Shown here: piece by piece, positions 8,088 through 17,382 of the stretch
How the letters are laid out: every line of letters begins with the position of its first letter
How positions within the stretch are numbered: position 1 is the stretch's first letter
Source of the DNA: Bacillus sp. J33
GTDB taxonomy: Bacteria > Bacillota > Bacilli > Bacillales > Cytobacillaceae
Assembly: GCF_000518885.1 (NCBI RefSeq)
Contig: NZ_JAEL01000010.1
Span: 1 to 64,000 of the forward strand
DNA length: 64,000 bases
Direction of reading: 5' to 3'
Position numbers and translations under genes: made by a program
Notes under the pieces: generated by a model
The model's database searches: none
Seen by the model: the letters and a program-made list of their open reading frames with translations, nothing else
What the model was told of the DNA's origin: nothing

Positions 8088-9791
8088 CTATTGGGTTACA
8101 GCTGGCTCTGCAACACCCATTTTCCAGGTTTTAATGCTTATGTCCAATAAAAATAAATCATCTGGATCAATTAGCGAAAGTCCAGTCAATGACTCAATTT
8201 TTCTTAATCGATACAGCAAGGATTGTCTATGTAAGTTCAATGCTCTTGCCGTTTGACTTACATTTCCGTGATACTTGTTATATTCAGTAAATGTGCCGAT
8301 TAAGTCCATATTGCGCTGTTCATCATATTGAACAAGCGGTTCAATAGTGGACATTATTACTTCTTTCATGCCGTTCATTTGGGCAAGATTTAAGAGAAGC
8401 CGGTCCACTCGGGTATTCTCATACAACATCCGCTGACCCGTTCCTTTTTTCCTCCGGCCAATATTTAATGCAATATTGGCATTCTGGCAGCTTTCTGCAA
8501 AGCCTTCAAAGCCTTCGCGGTACTTACCGATCCCCCAGGATATGACAACCTCTGGAAGCAGATTCCTTAGACGCCTTTCTACCAGGTCTAAGAAATTTGT
8601 TGCATTTTCTTTCTCATTTTTACAGGGAATTTCAAGAAATATAAGCAGCTTATCCTCATGGTATGTCATCATCACTTCCCGCTTGAGCGATTGAGCTGCA
8701 TAAAAAATTTCTTCTTCTATGTATTGGATCATGCTCTCAAGCCAATTTTCATAGGAATGATCATCTTGTTTTTGCTTTTGAAAGAGCCGCTTCAGATTTT
8801 CAGGATATCCAACAATGCAAACATATGGAAGCTTTAAATTGTATCCAAGCAATTTTGCCCGTGAATTTGCCTGATCATAAGAAATAAATTCTCCTCTGGA
8901 TAGTTCCAGCACAAAATCACTGCGCAGGCGCATTTTCGTTTCTTCAACCGCATTTTTGCGGGAAAGCCATAGTGCGATTGTTGTGGCAGAGTGTTCCAGC
9001 ACATTTGCACGATAAGGAGTCAAATATTCATCTACTGAGCTGTCTGATGGCAGAATCACAAACAAATAGCCCTTTGGATCTCCTGATACCTGAAGTACTG
9101 GGAGCTGGAGTACAGTCTGCTCTTCGATTTCAACGATTTGGAACTTCTGGAAAATGGGATCATGTGTTAAGAGACTTTTACTTGATGGAAGAATTCCGTC
9201 TAATACATAATTCTTCCACTTCTTTATAAACGCCTGGGAGTGACAGGCTTTCTCCTGGAGATTTCCTGATCGGTCCGTAATAATGATTGAACACCCAATC
9301 TGCCTTTGGATATATTTAGAGATATGCTTTAGATCTTTATCTTGAAGGATAAATGTTAAAAGCTCCTGCTGTACTTTTTCGGACTTTTCCCGTTCTTTAT
9401 TTTGAATAAGATTTAGATCGTTTATAACCTCTTCAATGATATTAGCAAAACGGATCTCCCAGGGGATTTCAATAATCATGAACTGATGTTTTTCAGCAAG
9501 TTCAATAATTTCGTTTGGAATATCAAATATATATCTCCCTGTTGCAATCATAAGAGCAGATGCTTCAGAATCAATAATGTCCTGAACAAACGTTTTGATT
9601 GTTTCAATATCATTGCTGCAGCCAATCGCTGTTGTTAAAACCACTTCATTTTTCCGGACAAAGTTTTCTACTGGCATCTCAATTACCGATATCCATTGGA
9701 CAAACCGTTCATCTGCAAGCTCTTTTCCTGTAATCACTCTAGCCTTTTTCATGATTTCATATTTTAGAACGTCTGCTACTGTCAATCCCAT
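8088..9791 (-). CDS. PucR-family transcriptional activator, copy A
   Basis: The N-terminal PucR sensory domain starts TVADVLKYEIMKKARVITG and the C-terminal PucR-type helix-turn-helix reads GNVSQTARALNLHRQSLLYRLRKIE. Length is 567 residues from the chosen ATG at 9791, which has GGAGGGGG 6 nt upstream; an in-frame start 17 codons earlier has no such signal. PucR proteins bind a small molecule and activate catabolic genes, for example purine catabolism in B. subtilis. Placed immediately before the ectoine-hydrolase-like gene and separated by a terminator, it is the likely activator of the left half. A paralogue with the same architecture lies at 17383-19074. No MocR/GntR-type EnuR or AsnC-type DoeX, the usual ectoine regulators, is seen. 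Confidence 0.87.
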   Translation of the reverse strand: MGLTVADVLKYEIMKKARVITGKELADERFVQWISVIEMPVENFVRKNEVVLTTAIGCSNDIETIKTFVQDIIDSEASALMIATGRYIFDIPNEIIELAEKHQFMIIEIPWEIRFANIIEEVINDLNLIQNKEREKSEKVQQELLTFILQDKDLKHISKYIQRQIGCSIIITDRSGNLQEKACHSQAFIKKWKNYVLDGILPSSKSLLTHDPIFQKFQIVEIEEQTVLQLPVLQVSGDPKGYLFVILPSDSSVDEYLTPYRANVLEHSATTIALWLSRKNAVEETKMRLRSDFVLELSRGEFISYDQANSRAKLLGYNLKLPYVCIVGYPENLKRLFQKQKQDDHSYENWLESMIQYIEEEIFYAAQSLKREVMMTYHEDKLLIFLEIPCKNEKENATNFLDLVERRLRNLLPEVVISWGIGKYREGFEGFAESCQNANIALNIGRRKKGTGQRMLYENTRVDRLLLNLAQMNGMKEVIMSTIEPLVQYDEQRNMDLIGTFTEYNKYHGNVSQTARALNLHRQSLLYRLRKIESLTGLSLIDPDDLFLLDISIKTWKMGVAEPAVTQ

Positions 9792-10000
9792 GTTGTCCCC
9801 CTCCGGCCACCTAAAGATTAAAACGATAAGTCTACTTGGCATTTTTGTAACTTCTAATAATATAAAACCATAATTTGCAATACACCGTCTACTGTAAATT
9901 GGATCATTTCTGAATAAAAGTTATATTCAGATAATAATAAATGAGATAATTTTGACATAATTTCAAATAAATAGGATGCCTGCAAGCTTATTTGTTTTTG

Positions 10001-10230
10001 AAGGCTGTTTTCGCAGCATTATTGCTTTAAAACGGAGTGGGCAAAGGTTGATTTCCGCTCCGATGCTCGCTTTCTGCGGGGTGGGCGGTAAGCTTCCTCA
10101 GCAAAAATCGCTTGTGGGGTCTTTCTTGTCCCACTCCTCCCGCCGGTGTCCCGCACCTTAAGCTCTAATCTATCAACCTTTTTTGTCAGCAGTGTTCCTT
10201 CGCACAACTTATCCATCAACACTCTTTTAG
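10001..10230. repeat. GC-rich intergenic repeat of a second Bacillus type (approximate bounds)
   Basis: In the 435-nt gap between PucR-A and the EutB-like gene lies a GC-rich block containing TTGATTTCCGCTCC, GCTCGCTTTCTGCGGGGTGGGCGG and CCGCACCTTAAGCTC. It resembles, without being identical to, the internal blocks of the elements at 6485-6663 and 23813-24054, and belongs to a related but distinct family common between Bacillus genes (from memory). No terminal inverted repeats could be defined. The remainder of the gap (9792-10000) is AT-rich and should hold the PucR promoter. Confidence 0.55.
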
Positions 10231-11240
10231 AAAAGGGTCTTTTTGAAAAAATAATCTTGAGCTACAGAAAGCAGGACGGAAAGGTCAACATTGTGCCCGC
10301 TTACAATAACTGCGATATCGCCATCCTGATAAGGAATTTTATCTCCTAAAATGGCTGCAACTCCTGTGGCTGCAGCTCCTTCCATAATGATTCGATGTTT
10401 GTCCATCATATAGGCCATACTGTAGGCAATCTCATCTTCAGGAATAAGAATGACATCATCCATAAATTGCTGAACCATGGAAAAAGTGTATTGATTATCC
10501 AGTCCAATTCCGCCTAGTAAACTGTCAGCGAGCGTTTCACATTCTTCCATCTGTATGGGTTTACCGGCTTTTAAGCTTTCATACATGACAGCAGAACGTT
10601 CCATTGAAACACCTGTTACTCTGATATCAGGATGACTGGATTTCAATCCAAGGCCAACTCCAGAGAGGAGTCCTCCGCCTGAAAGCGGTACAATTACGTC
10701 TGTCAGATTCGGCAAGTCCTCAAGTAATTCCAATCCAATCGTTCCTTGTCCAGCTATCACAAAAGGATCATCAAACGGTTCGATTACCGTCATTCCAAAT
10801 TCTTTTTCCAGCTCATAGCAGCGCTCACCAGCAGCATCCTGGCTCTCACCGACGATCTCAATTTTGGCCCCCAATCTCTTTAATGAGTCCACTTTCGCTA
10901 TTGGGACCCGATTGGAAATACATACGGTAGCATCAATTCCTAGTTTTTTAGCGACATATGCCACTGCCATCCCATGATTGCCGGTTGAATATGTTGCAAC
11001 ACCGCGTTTTTTTTCGTCCTCTCCTAAGCTTAAAATTTTATTGGCCGCACCTCTCACTTTAAATGCTCCAATGTCATGGACGTTTTCCAGTTTTAAATAA
11101 ACATTGCGGCCGGCTTTTTCTGATAGAATGGGAGATTGAATGCAGGGGGTTTTATTAATAATAGAGGAAATTCGTTTTCTCGCTTCCCAAACGGCACGGA
11201 TGGTCATGTCTCTTTGATTTGTTTTTTTCTGATTTAACAT
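10227..11240 (-). CDS. eutB: Threonine dehydratase-like PLP enzyme, EutB-like
   Basis: A 337-residue fold-type II PLP enzyme. The Schiff-base lysine is in GAFKVRGA (about residue 60), the substrate loop is STGNHG, and the phosphate-binding glycine loop is SGGGLLSGVGLGLK. It lacks the C-terminal ACT regulatory domains of biosynthetic IlvA (about 420-510 residues), matching catabolic dehydratases and EutB. EutB is implicated in dehydrating the hydroxyectoine-derived intermediate. It follows the second M20 gene across a 308-nt gap. A strong AAGGAGAGG ribosome binding site precedes the ATG. Catabolic threonine/serine dehydratase is the alternative; the symbol depends on context. Confidence 0.76.
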   Translation of the reverse strand: MLNQKKTNQRDMTIRAVWEARKRISSIINKTPCIQSPILSEKAGRNVYLKLENVHDIGAFKVRGAANKILSLGEDEKKRGVATYSTGNHGMAVAYVAKKLGIDATVCISNRVPIAKVDSLKRLGAKIEIVGESQDAAGERCYELEKEFGMTVIEPFDDPFVIAGQGTIGLELLEDLPNLTDVIVPLSGGGLLSGVGLGLKSSHPDIRVTGVSMERSAVMYESLKAGKPIQMEECETLADSLLGGIGLDNQYTFSMVQQFMDDVILIPEDEIAYSMAYMMDKHRIIMEGAAATGVAAILGDKIPYQDGDIAVIVSGHNVDLSVLLSVAQDYFFKKTLF

Positions 11241-11548
11241 ATGGCGCTCCTCTCCTTAACTGTCCCTTTAAATAAATACTAATTCCTACAAAAGGAGATA
11301 TCAATTGTCAAAACTGCTATAAAACAGGGATGCTTTTCATACAATTTGTAAAAAAGCGGTGACCTCTTTAAGACAGAAGCCACCTTTTCATAATATGGAA
11401 ATTCTATCTTTCCGACAGATGATTGTTTTCCAGAATTTCCTGATGCATCTATTGTTTAGACTTTGCCCTCGGCTTCTTTGATTTTGGCTATTTTCGCACA
11501 CATTGTTCTTATTAAAAACGCAGATGCAGTGGTTGATTTTTAACATAG
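11241..11548. other. Intergenic gap with weak hairpin
   Basis: 308 nt between the M20 stop and the EutB-like start. It holds one imperfect hairpin on the minus strand (about 11349-11384, GGTGGC pairing with GTCACC and then a run of T), possibly a weak terminator. There is no ORF with a plausible start. A promoter for eutB probably lies here, but no clear -35/-10 pair is visible. Confidence 0.4.
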
Positions 11549-12712
11549 TTAAGTCCCCAAATAATCCATTGCCAGCTGATAAATCCAGTTTGCTGCTTCA
11601 GGCAGCACACCTTCATCTATTTCAAACCGCGGATGATGATGCGGATAAACAGGGTTTTTTGGGTTACCCGCACCAATAAAGCAAAAAGCCCCCGGAATTT
11701 CCTTTAAGTAGTAGGCAAAATCTTCGCCTACCATATTCGGCTTCATCAATCCAGTATGTTCTTGGCCAAATATCTTTCGAGCTGTATCCAGCATGTATTT
11801 TGCTTCTCTTTCGTGATTGACTACTGCAGGGTATCCTTTCTGAAAATCCAGTCTGATGGCTGCCCCATAGATTTTTGCCAGCCCATCGGTTAATTCCTCC
11901 AGTTTCGCCCGCAATGTATGCCTTACCTCAGGGGTAAAGCTCCTTGTTGTACCTTCGAGCACAGCTTTGTCAGCAATGATATTAAAGGCGCTTCCGGATT
12001 GAAGCTTCCCGAATGTAATGACACCTGCTTCCAGAGGATCAAGGCTCCGGCTAATAATTTGCTGTGCCGACATGACAAGCTGTGATGCCAGAACGATGGA
12101 ATCGATTGTCTTATGGGGCATTCCGCCATGGCCGCCTTTTCCATCTATTTCAATCGTAAATCGATCGGTTGCTGCCATCATCGGCCCATAACAAGTGCGG
12201 AATGTTCCAGAAGGTAATTCTGACCATAGGTGTAATCCAAAAATCGCCTTGACTCCATTTAAAACACCTTCCTGGATCATACCAATTGCTCCGCCTGGAT
12301 TCACTTCTTCTGCAGGCTGAAATATAAATCTGACACTGCCTTTTAAGTTCTCTTTTTGTAAAGAAAGCCTCTTAGCAGCACCCATTAAGATGGCTGTATG
12401 CCCATCATGTCCGCATGCATGCATCACACCCGGAATAGCAGAAGCATAGGGCAAGCCAGTCTCTTCTTGGATTGGGAGGGCATCCATATCTGCACGAAAG
12501 GCGATCATCGGACCATCTCTGTTCCCTATTAAATCTGCTGTAACCCCATACCCGTTTATATTTTCCCGGACATCCAGCCCGAAGTTCTTCAAAAATTCAG
12601 CGACCTTTTTGGATGTTCTTTTTTCATTAAAGGAGAGCTCTGGATACTTATGAAAATCCCGCCGCCATTCAATAATTTCCTCGGCTAGCGTTTTGCTGGC
12701 TGTTTTAATCAT
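11549..12712 (-). CDS. M20 amidohydrolase, candidate N-acyl-diamino acid deacetylase (EutE/DoeB-like), copy B
   Basis: A 387-residue M20 metallohydrolase with RADMDALPIQEE, MHACGHDGHTAILMG, FQPAEEVNPGG and a C-terminal VGEDFAYYLKEIPGAFCFIGAG. It is collinear with the copy at 2860-4107 but about 30 residues shorter and clearly diverged, so it is a paralogue and not a recent duplication. It follows the second M24 gene on the same strand, repeating the hydrolase-deacetylase pairing known for EutD-EutE, which form a complex in Ruegeria. Hippurate hydrolase-type specificity would be called by homology alone. The pairing suggests an N-acetyl diamino acid. Confidence 0.83.
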   Translation of the reverse strand: MIKTASKTLAEEIIEWRRDFHKYPELSFNEKRTSKKVAEFLKNFGLDVRENINGYGVTADLIGNRDGPMIAFRADMDALPIQEETGLPYASAIPGVMHACGHDGHTAILMGAAKRLSLQKENLKGSVRFIFQPAEEVNPGGAIGMIQEGVLNGVKAIFGLHLWSELPSGTFRTCYGPMMAATDRFTIEIDGKGGHGGMPHKTIDSIVLASQLVMSAQQIISRSLDPLEAGVITFGKLQSGSAFNIIADKAVLEGTTRSFTPEVRHTLRAKLEELTDGLAKIYGAAIRLDFQKGYPAVVNHEREAKYMLDTARKIFGQEHTGLMKPNMVGEDFAYYLKEIPGAFCFIGAGNPKNPVYPHHHPRFEIDEGVLPEAANWIYQLAMDYLGT

Positions 12713-12741
12713 TTTTCATCACCTGCCCGATTATTAATGAA

Positions 12742-12763
12742 GAAAAACTCGCCGTTTGGCGAG
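12742..12763 (-). terminator. Intra-operon terminator or attenuator
   Basis: CTCGCC-GTTT-GGCGAG (12748-12753 with 12758-12763) followed on the minus strand by TTTTTC, in the 92-nt gap between the M24-B stop and the M20-B start. It looks like an intrinsic terminator that would lower transcription of M20-B and eutB relative to M24-B. Confidence 0.65.
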
Positions 12764-12804
12764 CCCTGAAAAACGCAAAGACAGAGACGTCAATTTTACA
12801 CATA

Positions 12805-13980
12805 TTACTTAACAAATAACTTTCTTGGGAACCTTGTCAGCGTTTCACAGCCATTTTCCGTTACTCTTAATGTTTCGGTCATAGCGACACCATAGCCATC
12901 AAGCCACATGCCTGGCATCATATGAAAGGTCATGTTCGGCTTTAATTCAACCTTTTCACCCGGTTTAAAATATGCCGTATTTTCCATCCAAACAGGCGGG
13001 TAGCTTAACCCCACTGTATAGCCCATTCTTGATTCCTTTTCCAGGCCATACTTATTGATCGTTGATTGCCATGCCTTTTCAACCTCTTCACAAGTGACAC
13101 CAGGTTTAATGGATGAAAGGGCAACGTTGAGGCCTTCGATGACGATTTTGGCTGTCTCTTTTACTTTTTCAGGAGGTTCACCAATAAAGATCGTCCGTGT
13201 CAGTGGTGCGTGATAACGTTTGTAGCTTCCTGACAATTCCATATAAAGCAGCTGGCCATCTTCGTACGTTCCCTCTGTTGTCCAAGAAAAGTGGGCTCCA
13301 GCTGTCCTTTCTCCTGCAGGCATAATGGGTGCAAGCGATGGATATTCACCGCCGTATGGCCCCGTTCCTTCCACTAAGTCACGATACACTTCTGCCGCTA
13401 CATGGCTTTCCCTCAAACCGGCTCCAATTCTCTCGATGGCATTATACATGGTCTTTTCAACTATTCTTGCAGCAATTTGCATATACTCTAATTCCCGTAC
13501 AGACTTTTGCCCTCTTACCCAGTTAACAAGTGCTGTGGCATCGCTTAATATGGCATCAGGCAAACTTCTTTCAAGGCTCTTATGCCAATGGGCAGTAAAG
13601 TAATAAGCATCAAGCTCCACACCGATTTTTTTCCTGTGCAGTCCTTTTTCTTTTAAAAAGTCCCCAATAAAATCCATGACATGCAGCACCTTAGGCTCCC
13701 ATAAATATTTATCAGGGTAGGCAATCACATTTTCTTCCGACATCCAGGTGGTTTGAGTGGCACAATACAAATCTTGCAATCTGACAATACAGACGGGCTC
13801 ATCAAGGTCCGTTCCCACTATTACGCATTGAGGAACATAGTAGGACATCGCATCATAGCCGGATACATAGTTCATGTTTGCCGGGTCTGTAATGAGCATT
13901 ACTTCGATTCCCTGCTCTTCCATACTTGCTTTTACTTTTCTTACCCGATCCTGGTATTCTGATTTATCGAATGGCAACAT
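12805..13980 (-). CDS. M24 creatinase-like hydrolase, diverged ectoine-hydrolase paralogue
   Basis: 391 residues from the ATG at 13980, which has GGAGGT 8 nt upstream; an ATG five codons earlier overlaps this ribosome binding site and is less likely. It shares the ectoine-hydrolase frame with the copy at 6678-7865 (LITDPANMNYVSGYDAMSYYV, SYPPVWMENTAYF, PNMTFHMMPGMW). It differs at the places that mark the first copy: GWSFYVHQ reads AMSYYVPQ and GRGQDANGA reads VRLQDLYCA. As in the first copy, the aminopeptidase metal ligands are missing (MELSGSYKRYHAPLTRT). A related but different ring or amide substrate, such as 5-hydroxyectoine or another N-acyl compatible solute, is inferred. Confidence 0.8.
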   Translation of the reverse strand: MLPFDKSEYQDRVRKVKASMEEQGIEVMLITDPANMNYVSGYDAMSYYVPQCVIVGTDLDEPVCIVRLQDLYCATQTTWMSEENVIAYPDKYLWEPKVLHVMDFIGDFLKEKGLHRKKIGVELDAYYFTAHWHKSLERSLPDAILSDATALVNWVRGQKSVRELEYMQIAARIVEKTMYNAIERIGAGLRESHVAAEVYRDLVEGTGPYGGEYPSLAPIMPAGERTAGAHFSWTTEGTYEDGQLLYMELSGSYKRYHAPLTRTIFIGEPPEKVKETAKIVIEGLNVALSSIKPGVTCEEVEKAWQSTINKYGLEKESRMGYTVGLSYPPVWMENTAYFKPGEKVELKPNMTFHMMPGMWLDGYGVAMTETLRVTENGCETLTRFPRKLFVK

Positions 13981-14047
13981 AGGGCATACCTCCATAATTC
14001 TTCTAAAATTGAACCGGATGACAATGCCACCCGGTTAAGTAAATCTA

Positions 14048-15028
14048 TTAATTTGTGACAGCTTGATTTTCAGCAATTACTTTCTTGAATTCTTCCGTTA
14101 ATAACGGGACCACTTCAAACAAATCCCCGACAATGCCGTAATCAGCAACATGAAAAATATTTGCTTCGGGATCTTTATTAATGGCAACAATGACCTTTGA
14201 ACTGGACATTCCTGCCAGATGCTGGATCGCTCCTGAAATACCGCAAGCGATATATAAGTCAGGAGTTACCACCTTCCCAGTTTGGCCAATTTGCAGGGAA
14301 TAATCGCAATAATCCGCATCACATGCAGCCCGTGATGCACCAACTGCTCCTCCAAGAACATCTGCAAGCTCCTGCAGCGGTTTGAACCCTTCAGAGCTTT
14401 TGACCCCCCTGCCGCCTGATACAATCACCTTTGCCTCTGATAAATCCACTTTTCCTGACGCTTTTTTCACTACCTCTTTTACAATCGTCCGCAAATCTTT
14501 TATTTCTGCCAATAATTTGACCGTTTCACCAGCTGCAGGACTTTTCACAGCTTCAATATTGTTTGGGCGAATGGTAGCCATAATAAGGCCATCCGTAATT
14601 TCTTTCTTCTGGAAAGCTTTTCCTGAATAAATCGGTCTCGTGAAAACAATCTTTTCCCCAGCTTCCACTTCGATGCAGTCTGAAATAAGTGCAGCGTCTA
14701 ATTTTGCTGCAGCACGAGGGAAAACATCTTTTCCGATTGATGTATGACCAGTTAATACAACTTCTGGCTGCACTTCCTCCATTACTTTTAACAAAGCCTG
14801 TTTATATCCGTCTGGTGTATACTCATTTAATTGTTCGCTGTCAATCACATATACTTTTTGTGCACCATATTCAGCAAGTTCTTCTGTATATTGTTCAGCT
14901 TCGCTTCCAAATACACACGCAACAGTTTCGCCGCCGTTTGCAATTTTGCCGGCAACAGTTAAGACTTCAAATGATACATTTCTCAACTTTCCATTTTTAG
15001 CTTCAGCCAGTACAAGTACTTTTGTCAT
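14048..15028 (-). CDS. etfA: Electron transfer flavoprotein alpha subunit
   Basis: A 326-residue EtfA of normal length. The C-terminal FAD-binding signature is present (LYIACGISGAIQHLAGM, then VIVAINKDPEANIFHVADYGIVGD). It follows etfB by 14 nt and precedes M24-B by about 67 nt, so this ETF pair is embedded in the catabolic operon. EtfAB accepts electrons from an FAD dehydrogenase and passes them to the respiratory quinone pool through an ETF-quinone oxidoreductase. The dehydrogenase is most likely the neighbouring gene at 15841-17067. A dedicated second ETF pair is implied if, as is usual, the fatty-acid ETF genes lie elsewhere in the genome. Confidence 0.93.
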   Translation of the reverse strand: MTKVLVLAEAKNGKLRNVSFEVLTVAGKIANGGETVACVFGSEAEQYTEELAEYGAQKVYVIDSEQLNEYTPDGYKQALLKVMEEVQPEVVLTGHTSIGKDVFPRAAAKLDAALISDCIEVEAGEKIVFTRPIYSGKAFQKKEITDGLIMATIRPNNIEAVKSPAAGETVKLLAEIKDLRTIVKEVVKKASGKVDLSEAKVIVSGGRGVKSSEGFKPLQELADVLGGAVGASRAACDADYCDYSLQIGQTGKVVTPDLYIACGISGAIQHLAGMSSSKVIVAINKDPEANIFHVADYGIVGDLFEVVPLLTEEFKKVIAENQAVTN

Positions 15029-15042
15029 TACACTCTCCCCCT

Positions 15043-15813
15043 TTAAATGTTTTTCACTTCTGCACGAAGCAATTGAACCAATTCCGCAGCCTGTGCCTGG
15101 ATATCTCCCTGCAGCAAGCGGCCAGATTCTTTCTTCGGCGGCAAATAGAAATTTACTGTCTTCGATTTTGGTGTAAGCAGATCTTCATCTATATCCAGAT
15201 CGTCGATTTCCAATCGTTCCAGCGGTTTCTTTTTCGCTTTCATAATTCCCGGCAGAGAAGGGTAGCGCGGTTCATTTAATCCTTGCTGTGCTGTCACAAG
15301 GACGGGCAATGTCGTTTCAATGATCTCCACATCGCCTTCAACATCTCTTTCTGCTCTGACCTTTTCACCCTCAACAGAAAGCTTTGTAATCGTGGCAGCA
15401 TGAGGGATATCCAGCAGTTCTGCAATACGCGGCCCCACTTGGCTTGCACCATTATCCACTGACATATTCCCTCCAAGGATAATGTCAAAGTCTCTATCTT
15501 TAATGGCTTCAGCTAGAATTTTTGCCATGCTATTTTCATCAAGCTGCAGGTCATCAGTATTTTCAATAAGCACGGCATGATCTGAGCCCATGGCAAGTGC
15601 TGTACGGAGGGCACTTTCTGCTTCAGAAGAACCGACTGTTATAACGGTAACCTCTCCTCCATGCTGTTCTTTCAGCCTTACAGCTTCCTCAATGGCATAT
15701 TCATCATATGGATTGATGATTAATTCGGCATTGTCTGTAACAATCTCATTATTTTCAAGGACGATTTTTTCTTCTGTATCCATTGTTTGTTTCATAATGA
15801 CTACAATGTTCAT
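15043..15813 (-). CDS. etfB: Electron transfer flavoprotein beta subunit
   Basis: A 256-residue EtfB with an N-terminal MNIVVIMKQTMDTEEKI, the INPYDEYAIEEAVRLKE segment, and the recognition-loop region PRYPSLPGIMKAKKKP. An AGGGAGG ribosome binding site precedes the ATG. It is the partner of the adjacent etfA. It lies 27 nt after the FAD oxidoreductase gene, which makes an FAD enzyme - ETF electron pathway within one transcript likely. Confidence 0.93.
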   Translation of the reverse strand: MNIVVIMKQTMDTEEKIVLENNEIVTDNAELIINPYDEYAIEEAVRLKEQHGGEVTVITVGSSEAESALRTALAMGSDHAVLIENTDDLQLDENSMAKILAEAIKDRDFDIILGGNMSVDNGASQVGPRIAELLDIPHAATITKLSVEGEKVRAERDVEGDVEIIETTLPVLVTAQQGLNEPRYPSLPGIMKAKKKPLERLEIDDLDIDEDLLTPKSKTVNFYLPPKKESGRLLQGDIQAQAAELVQLLRAEVKNI

Positions 15814-15840
15814 TGGTTAGGACCTCCCTTTTTTATACAC

Positions 15841-17067
15841 TTATACATGACTGTTGACCGTCGTTGTATATGGATTTGCCGGCTTAAGCAAATCATTTTC
15901 TTCAAAACGTGTGAGGCGGAATGGTGCAAGATCGATACCCGGCTGCTTGCTTTCACCTTCCAATACAAGATCAGCGGTCAATTTTCCGACACTAGGCGTT
16001 ATTTTAAAACCATGCCCGCTAAATCCTGTACATAGAAACGCTCCTTGGATGGGTGTTTGCGAAATAAATGGTATTCCATCTGGCGTAATTTCATAAGCAG
16101 CAGAATAACTCGCTAACAGCTTGGCTTGTTCCAATGATGGGAAGCAATTAATGAATTTTGTAATTGCCTTTTCAATCGCTTTATCAGTTGCATGCTTAGG
16201 ATAATGATCAGCGTCATAATCGGCCGGATCAATAAATTGCGGATCGGCATGGTCGGCATTCCCAAGCAATAAATGACCGCTGCTCACTTCTGGCTTAATA
16301 TATTGGTCATGCTTGAAATCACCGAAAGATGGGACCCTCCCCATATCTTCTCCCGGGGAAACATAAATAAGCTGGGCGCGCTGTCCCCTAATTGGCACAT
16401 CAACACCTACATTCTTCATTAAATGATGTGCCCCTACCCCAGCAGCAACGATGACATTTGGTGTAAAAATGGTGCGATTATCCGTTGTCTCAACACCTAC
16501 AATGGCGCTGCCATCTTCACTAGTCATGATTCTTTTTACACCGCAATGCTGCTTGATGATGACCCCCAAGGCCCGGGCTGCATCCGCATATGCCTGATTG
16601 GTCAAGACCGGATCACCGTAACCGCCTTCAGGTTCAAACGCAAATGCTCCAAATTGATCTGTATCCAATTGCGGCCAGATTTCCTTCTTTACGACTTCTT
16701 TGGAAACCAGATTCGTATTTACGCCATTTTCCTTTTGCATCTCTACATTTCTTTTTAATGTTTCAATATTTAAATCATCTACACCAAACATATATCCGAC
16801 AGGCTGGTAACCGACTTCGTTCCCTAAAATCTCTTTTGCATGTTTAAATGTTTCTAGGCTCTGTACCGCCATTCTCGTTAAAATTGGATAACTGTAATGT
16901 CCGCGAAGGACCCCGCTCGATTGGCCGGTAGCCCCTGATCCTATTGCGTTTTTTTCTAAAACGACAATGTTTTTTACATTCCTTCTTGCCAGTTCATATG
17001 CAGTACTGCATCCCATTAGCCCTGCACCGATTATGACAGCATCAGCCGTCTGTGGCAGATTGCTCAT
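15841..17067 (-). CDS. FAD-dependent amine/D-amino-acid dehydrogenase (DAO family), ETF-linked
   Basis: A 408-residue DAO-family flavoprotein with the dinucleotide-binding motif VIIGAGLMGCSTAYELARR at residues 11-29 and ENDL/GFSGHGFKITP in the C-terminal FAD-contact region. It is of the single-domain size of sarcosine/glycine oxidases, with no folate-binding domain. The operon with etfBA points to an ETF-coupled dehydrogenase and not an oxidase. It should oxidise a C-N bond of an amino acid or secondary amine produced by the second M24/M20 pair. Sarcosine would be the homology default, since M24 creatinase-like enzymes are also linked to sarcosine. The actual substrate is not readable. Confidence 0.82.
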   Translation of the reverse strand: MSNLPQTADAVIIGAGLMGCSTAYELARRNVKNIVVLEKNAIGSGATGQSSGVLRGHYSYPILTRMAVQSLETFKHAKEILGNEVGYQPVGYMFGVDDLNIETLKRNVEMQKENGVNTNLVSKEVVKKEIWPQLDTDQFGAFAFEPEGGYGDPVLTNQAYADAARALGVIIKQHCGVKRIMTSEDGSAIVGVETTDNRTIFTPNVIVAAGVGAHHLMKNVGVDVPIRGQRAQLIYVSPGEDMGRVPSFGDFKHDQYIKPEVSSGHLLLGNADHADPQFIDPADYDADHYPKHATDKAIEKAITKFINCFPSLEQAKLLASYSAAYEITPDGIPFISQTPIQGAFLCTGFSGHGFKITPSVGKLTADLVLEGESKQPGIDLAPFRLTRFEENDLLKPANPYTTTVNSHV

Positions 17068-17280
17068 CTCTTTCCACCTCTCTTAGTTATGTAAGATTCA
17101 GAAGAAAAACTGTTTCAAATCTTCTGAACTTATAATAATTCTTTATCCAAGCATGCGTCATTAGACAGTTTGTTGGAACTATTTTTATAAAATTACGACA
17201 TGTTGGCGATGGGCGAGAGAGGTATCTCCTGAACGTTGTTTAAGTGCTTCCTCTATCAAATGTATTGGTATATCATAAAA

Positions 17281-17312
17281 TAAAAAAGACCAAATCAAAT
17301 GAGATTTGGTCT
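17281..17312 (-). terminator. Terminator after the right PucR gene
   Basis: AGACCAAATC / GATTTGGTCT (17287-17296 with 17303-17312), 10-bp stem and 6-nt loop, followed on the minus strand by a TTTTTT run. It separates PucR-B from the FAD-ETF-M24 operon. The rest of the 315-nt gap (17068-17280) should hold the operon promoter. Confidence 0.82.
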
Positions 17313-17382
17313 GGATTATTCGTACTTTATTTATGCTGTTTCCCGGCAAAACTAGAACCGCTTTCAAAAAATTCCTGCCTTA

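Noticed and set aside
10019-10222. 67-residue minus-strand ORF between PucR-A and eutB
   Set aside because: It lies inside the GC-rich intergenic repeat; the reading frame reflects repeat composition, not a gene.
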